Positions 61,363 through 64,000 of a stretch of DNA of 64,000 bases are shown piece after piece. The stretch lies in NCBI GenBank assembly GCA_903863015.1, contig CAIPAI010000018.1, positions 35,799 through 99,798 of the forward strand, read 5' to 3'. Source of the DNA: an uncultured Actinomycetes bacterium (GTDB lineage Bacteria > Actinomycetota > Actinomycetes > Nanopelagicales > Nanopelagicaceae). Positions within the stretch are counted from its first letter, which is position 1; the number at the start of each line of letters is the position of its first letter. Under the pieces are notes generated by a model. The model was not told where the DNA came from. It did not search any database and saw only the letters and a program-made list of their open reading frames with translations. The position numbers and the translations under genes are program-made.

Positions 61363-62375
61363 GCAATTCACATGGCGGACATGAGAGTTCTACAGAGCTC
61401 TCGCCACTCTCTGATCCAGGCCTTCCTCCCCACGTTTATCGCCGTGCCGATACCGAGCCTGCGATGGCAAAGAAGGCAGAACGCCAAGTTGCCATCCTTT
61501 TTGGCCTCTCTGCGATTAGCACCATCGCCTTTATTGCATCTTTCGTAGGTATCCAAAAAGACGTCTTCATTTTTATCCCGCTCTTTGGTTCAACACAAGC
61601 ACAACAACTCGCTCTTGGATTTACTCTCGCGCTCTCACTCTTTCTCATCGGCGCAGGTGCGGTTCACTGGGCTAAGACCTTGATGCCCGATCACGAAGTC
61701 ATTCAGGAGCGCCATGAACTCCGTTCCAGCGATGAAGATCGCCAAGGTGTCATCGAGGTCTTCCATGAAGGGGCAGAAGCTGCTGGCCTTGGCCGCCGAT
61801 CGCTGATCAAGCGCACCCTTCTCGGGTCGATGGGTCTAGTCACGCTCACGCCTATCCTCTTCTTGCGCGACATGGGGCCACTACCTCGCAAACAATTAGA
61901 GACCACCAACTGGGCTGCAGGCCGTCGCCTCATTACAGACCCCGGTGGGATCGTTCTCAAAGCCGCCGACCTTCAAGTAGGTGCGGTCGCACACGTACTT
62001 CCAGAGTTGCCGAAGGGTAGCGAGATCACACTGAACGATTTGGTCAAAGACGCAGTGATCGTCGTTCGTCTTCGACCTGAAGATCTCAATCTTCCAGCCG
62101 ATCGCAAAGATTGGGTACACGATGGCATCATCGCGTTCTCCAAGATTTGTTCCCATATGGGCTGCGCTGTGGGCCTCTATGAACAACAGACCCACCACTT
62201 GCTCTGCCCCTGTCACCAATCAACTTTCGATGTTGAAACCGGTGCGCAAGTAATCTTCGGACCAGCCGCTCGCCCACTTCCGCAGTTGGCAATCACGGTT
62301 GACTCCGAAGGTTATCTCGTCGCCAAACAAGGCTTTACTGAGCCAGTCGGACCTAGCTTCTGGGAGCGTTCATAA
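61359..62375 (+). CDS. qcrA: Rieske iron-sulfur subunit of the bcc complex
   Basis: This 338-residue Rieske protein carries three membrane helices, as in Actinobacteria, instead of one. The [2Fe-2S] ligands are in CSHMGCAVG (the residue pattern C-x-H is carried by CSH) and CPCHQSTFD. An acidic N-terminal region precedes the first helix. The stop codon shares one base with the qcrB start. Confidence 0.94.
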   Translation: MSNSHGGHESSTELSPLSDPGLPPHVYRRADTEPAMAKKAERQVAILFGLSAISTIAFIASFVGIQKDVFIFIPLFGSTQAQQLALGFTLALSLFLIGAGAVHWAKTLMPDHEVIQERHELRSSDEDRQGVIEVFHEGAEAAGLGRRSLIKRTLLGSMGLVTLTPILFLRDMGPLPRKQLETTNWAAGRRLITDPGGIVLKAADLQVGAVAHVLPELPKGSEITLNDLVKDAVIVVRLRPEDLNLPADRKDWVHDGIIAFSKICSHMGCAVGLYEQQTHHLLCPCHQSTFDVETGAQVIFGPAARPLPQLAITVDSEGYLVAKQGFTEPVGPSFWERS

Positions 62376-63976
62376 TGTCAGCAGGCAAGCGCATCGGTGG
62401 AAACATCGCGAACTTCGTAGACGAACGCACTGGCGCAGGACGCGCCCTCAAGAAGAACTTGGGCAAGGTATTCCCTGACCATTGGTCTTTCATGCTCGGC
62501 GAAGTCGCGATGTACTCATTCATCATCTTGCTTCTCTCCGGAACATTCCTCACCTTCTTCTTCGTCCCTTCACAGGAAGAGATCATCTACCAAGGAAATT
62601 ACGCACCACTGAGTGGTCTTTCTATGTCTCAGGCGTATGCCTCGACCGTAGATATGTCTTTCGATGTACGCGGCGGCATGTTGATGCGTCAAATTCATCA
62701 CTGGGCAGCACTTATTTTCCTAGCCGCCATGGTTGTTCACATGATGCGCGTCTTCTTCACTGGCGCTTATCGCAAGCCACGTGAATTTAACTGGATCATT
62801 GGCGTGGGTCTGCTTACCCTCGGCATCGTCGAAGGCTTCTTGGGTTACTCACTCCCTGACGATCTGCTCTCAGGCACTGGCATTCGTATCGCCGAAGCAA
62901 TTATTCAAGCTATCCCGCTGGTGGGCACCTATCTTGCCTTCTTCCTTTTCGGTGGTGGTTTCCCGGGAACTATTTTCATCTCCCGCATTTACACCATTCA
63001 CGTACTCCTCGTGCCAGGAATTATTCTTGCGCTGATCACTGCGCACGTGCTCCTCGTCTGGTTCCAGAAGCACACCCAATTCCCAGGACCTGGTCGCACC
63101 AATAAGAACGTGGTGGGTTTCCCACTTCTGCCGGTTTACATGGCTAAAGCGGGCGGCTTCTTCTTCATTGTTTTTGGAATTACCACTTTCTTAGGAGCGG
63201 TCGCTTCCATCAACCCGATCTGGCTCTACGGCCCTTACAATCCTTCACAAATCTCGGCAGGATCGCAGCCTGACTGGTACATGGGATGGCTCGACGGTCT
63301 CGTACGTATGGCTCCGAATTGGGAGACGCACGCGTTTGGACACACCATCTCCTGGAACATTCTGATCCCTGGGCTCATCGCCCCTGGAATCATGTTCACT
63401 GGTTTAGCTCTCTGGCCATTTATCGAAACCTGGGTTACTGGCGATAAGCGCGAACACCACCTTCTTGAGCGTCCACGCAACGCACCTACGCGCACAGCAG
63501 TCGGTGCGATGGCACTCACCTTCACGATGGTCACCTTGATCAACGGTGGAAACGATCTCCTCGCCACACACTTTGGACTCTCCATCAACCAAATTATGTG
63601 GTTCTCTCGTATTGGTATCTTCGTGCTCCCACCGATCGCATACTTTGTCACCAAGCGCATCTGCCTCGGCTTGCAGCACAAGGATCGCGACACGGTTCTC
63701 CACGGTCGTGAGAGCGGTCGCCTGGTCATGCTTCCCAGCGGTGAATTCATCGAGGTGCACGAGCCCATCGATCAATACTCCCGTTACTCACTCACTAACC
63801 ACGAACAACCTGAAGTTGTTGAACTGCAACTCGAGGATGCTCATGGTGTGGTTCGTCCCGGATCTCTCAAAGAGAAACTCCGCGCACGCCTCTCGCGCGG
63901 CATGTACGGGGAGCAAGTTCAGAAGCCCACCGAGAAAGAGCTTCTCGAACTCGAAGATGGCCATGGTCACCACTAA
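62375..63976 (+). CDS. qcrB: Cytochrome b subunit of the bcc complex
   Basis: This 533-residue cytochrome b forms the quinol-oxidising core. Haem-binding His residues lie in MRQIHHWAALIFLAAMVVHM and in TIHVLLVPGIILALITAHVL, and the quinol-site region follows at PDWYMGWLDG. The C-terminal cytosolic extension of about 100 residues, rich in charged residues and ending GHGHH, is typical of Actinobacteria. The last four codons (Gly-His-His-stop) are the first copy of a 12-bp repeat that continues to the window edge. Confidence 0.95.
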   Translation: MSAGKRIGGNIANFVDERTGAGRALKKNLGKVFPDHWSFMLGEVAMYSFIILLLSGTFLTFFFVPSQEEIIYQGNYAPLSGLSMSQAYASTVDMSFDVRGGMLMRQIHHWAALIFLAAMVVHMMRVFFTGAYRKPREFNWIIGVGLLTLGIVEGFLGYSLPDDLLSGTGIRIAEAIIQAIPLVGTYLAFFLFGGGFPGTIFISRIYTIHVLLVPGIILALITAHVLLVWFQKHTQFPGPGRTNKNVVGFPLLPVYMAKAGGFFFIVFGITTFLGAVASINPIWLYGPYNPSQISAGSQPDWYMGWLDGLVRMAPNWETHAFGHTISWNILIPGLIAPGIMFTGLALWPFIETWVTGDKREHHLLERPRNAPTRTAVGAMALTFTMVTLINGGNDLLATHFGLSINQIMWFSRIGIFVLPPIAYFVTKRICLGLQHKDRDTVLHGRESGRLVMLPSGEFIEVHEPIDQYSRYSLTNHEQPEVVELQLEDAHGVVRPGSLKEKLRARLSRGMYGEQVQKPTEKELLELEDGHGHH

Positions 63977-64000
63977 GGTCACCACTAAGGTCACCACTAA
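63965..64000. repeat. Three perfect 12-bp repeats including the qcrB stop codon
   Basis: GGTCACCACTAA occurs three times without mismatch (63965-63976, 63977-63988, 63989-64000). The first copy encodes the Gly-His-His-stop end of QcrB; the others repeat the same codons and stop in the same frame. The array may go on past the window. Confidence 0.9.

Overview
The window looks like a chromosomal segment of a free-living actinobacterium with a compact genome and moderate G+C. I judged the composition by eye and did not count it. Actinobacterial markers include the bcc-type cytochrome complex with a di-haem QcrC, DUF3159, DUF3093, DUF4193 and Rv2175c-family proteins, a class II DAHP synthase, a PASTA kinase, a DnaQ-UvrC fusion, PimB and split lycopene cyclase genes crtYc/crtYd. 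Gene packing is extreme: 1-8 bp stop/start overlaps are the rule and no gap exceeds 300 bp. A secreted protein ends in a Cys/Lys-rich tail that I associate with freshwater and marine planktonic Actinobacteria, so I suggest a relative of the Nanopelagicales (acI). That assignment is an inference.

Layout. 1-18.5 kb is mostly housekeeping, in an order recalling the mycobacterial Rv2681-Rv2699c region. It holds RNase D (cut by the window edge), an FTR1 iron permease with an IdeR/DtxR-like box, a fadA-fadB beta-oxidation pair, dxs, acnA behind a perfect 18-bp palindrome, a TrmA/RlmD-type methyltransferase, a KimA-like K+ transporter divergent from two TrkA genes, DUF3159, an OB-fold protein, dut, a thioesterase, an SDR, DUF3093 and DUF4193. 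18.6-24.3 kb is accessory: a 12-nt repeat array, a gamma-carbonic-anhydrase-like protein, a copper/arsenate operon (membrane protein, YcnI, CopC, ArsC), a YbaK-type deacylase and a TetR-MFS efflux pair. 24.3-35.7 kb is a two-part carotenoid locus. The first operon is hydrolase-crtA-like-cruF-glycosyltransferase-crtD; the second is crtE-crtI-crtB, facing crtYc-crtYd. A 561-residue secreted protein and a CDP-alcohol phosphatidyltransferase lie between them. 35.7-64 kb recalls the mycobacterial Rv2173-Rv2196 region. It holds thiamine genes (thiE; a TPP riboswitch then thiO-thiS-thiG), an Rv2175c-like protein, a PknL-like kinase, endonuclease IV, threonine aldolase, an O6-alkylguanine transferase, DAHP synthase, a PPi-type phosphofructokinase, PlsC, FadD with a two-component pair, PimB and an NlpC/P60 hydrolase, a Pcs-like enzyme, the DnaQ-UvrC protein, and ctaE-qcrC-qcrA-qcrB.

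How the genes work together. The carotenoid genes predict a monocyclic xanthophyll glycoside: GGPP to phytoene to lycopene, one beta end, and the other end hydrated, desaturated, oxidised at C2' and glycosylated. The last four genes belong to the respiratory chain (cytochrome c oxidase subunit III and the whole bcc complex).

The clearest regulatory signal is promoter geometry. At 26 operon-leading starts a TAnnnT hexamer (NAnnnT in one case) lies 6-8 nt before the start codon, most often exactly 6, and usually without a Shine-Dalgarno sequence. This implies widespread leaderless transcription. I found no tRNA, rRNA, insertion sequence, CRISPR array or phage gene.
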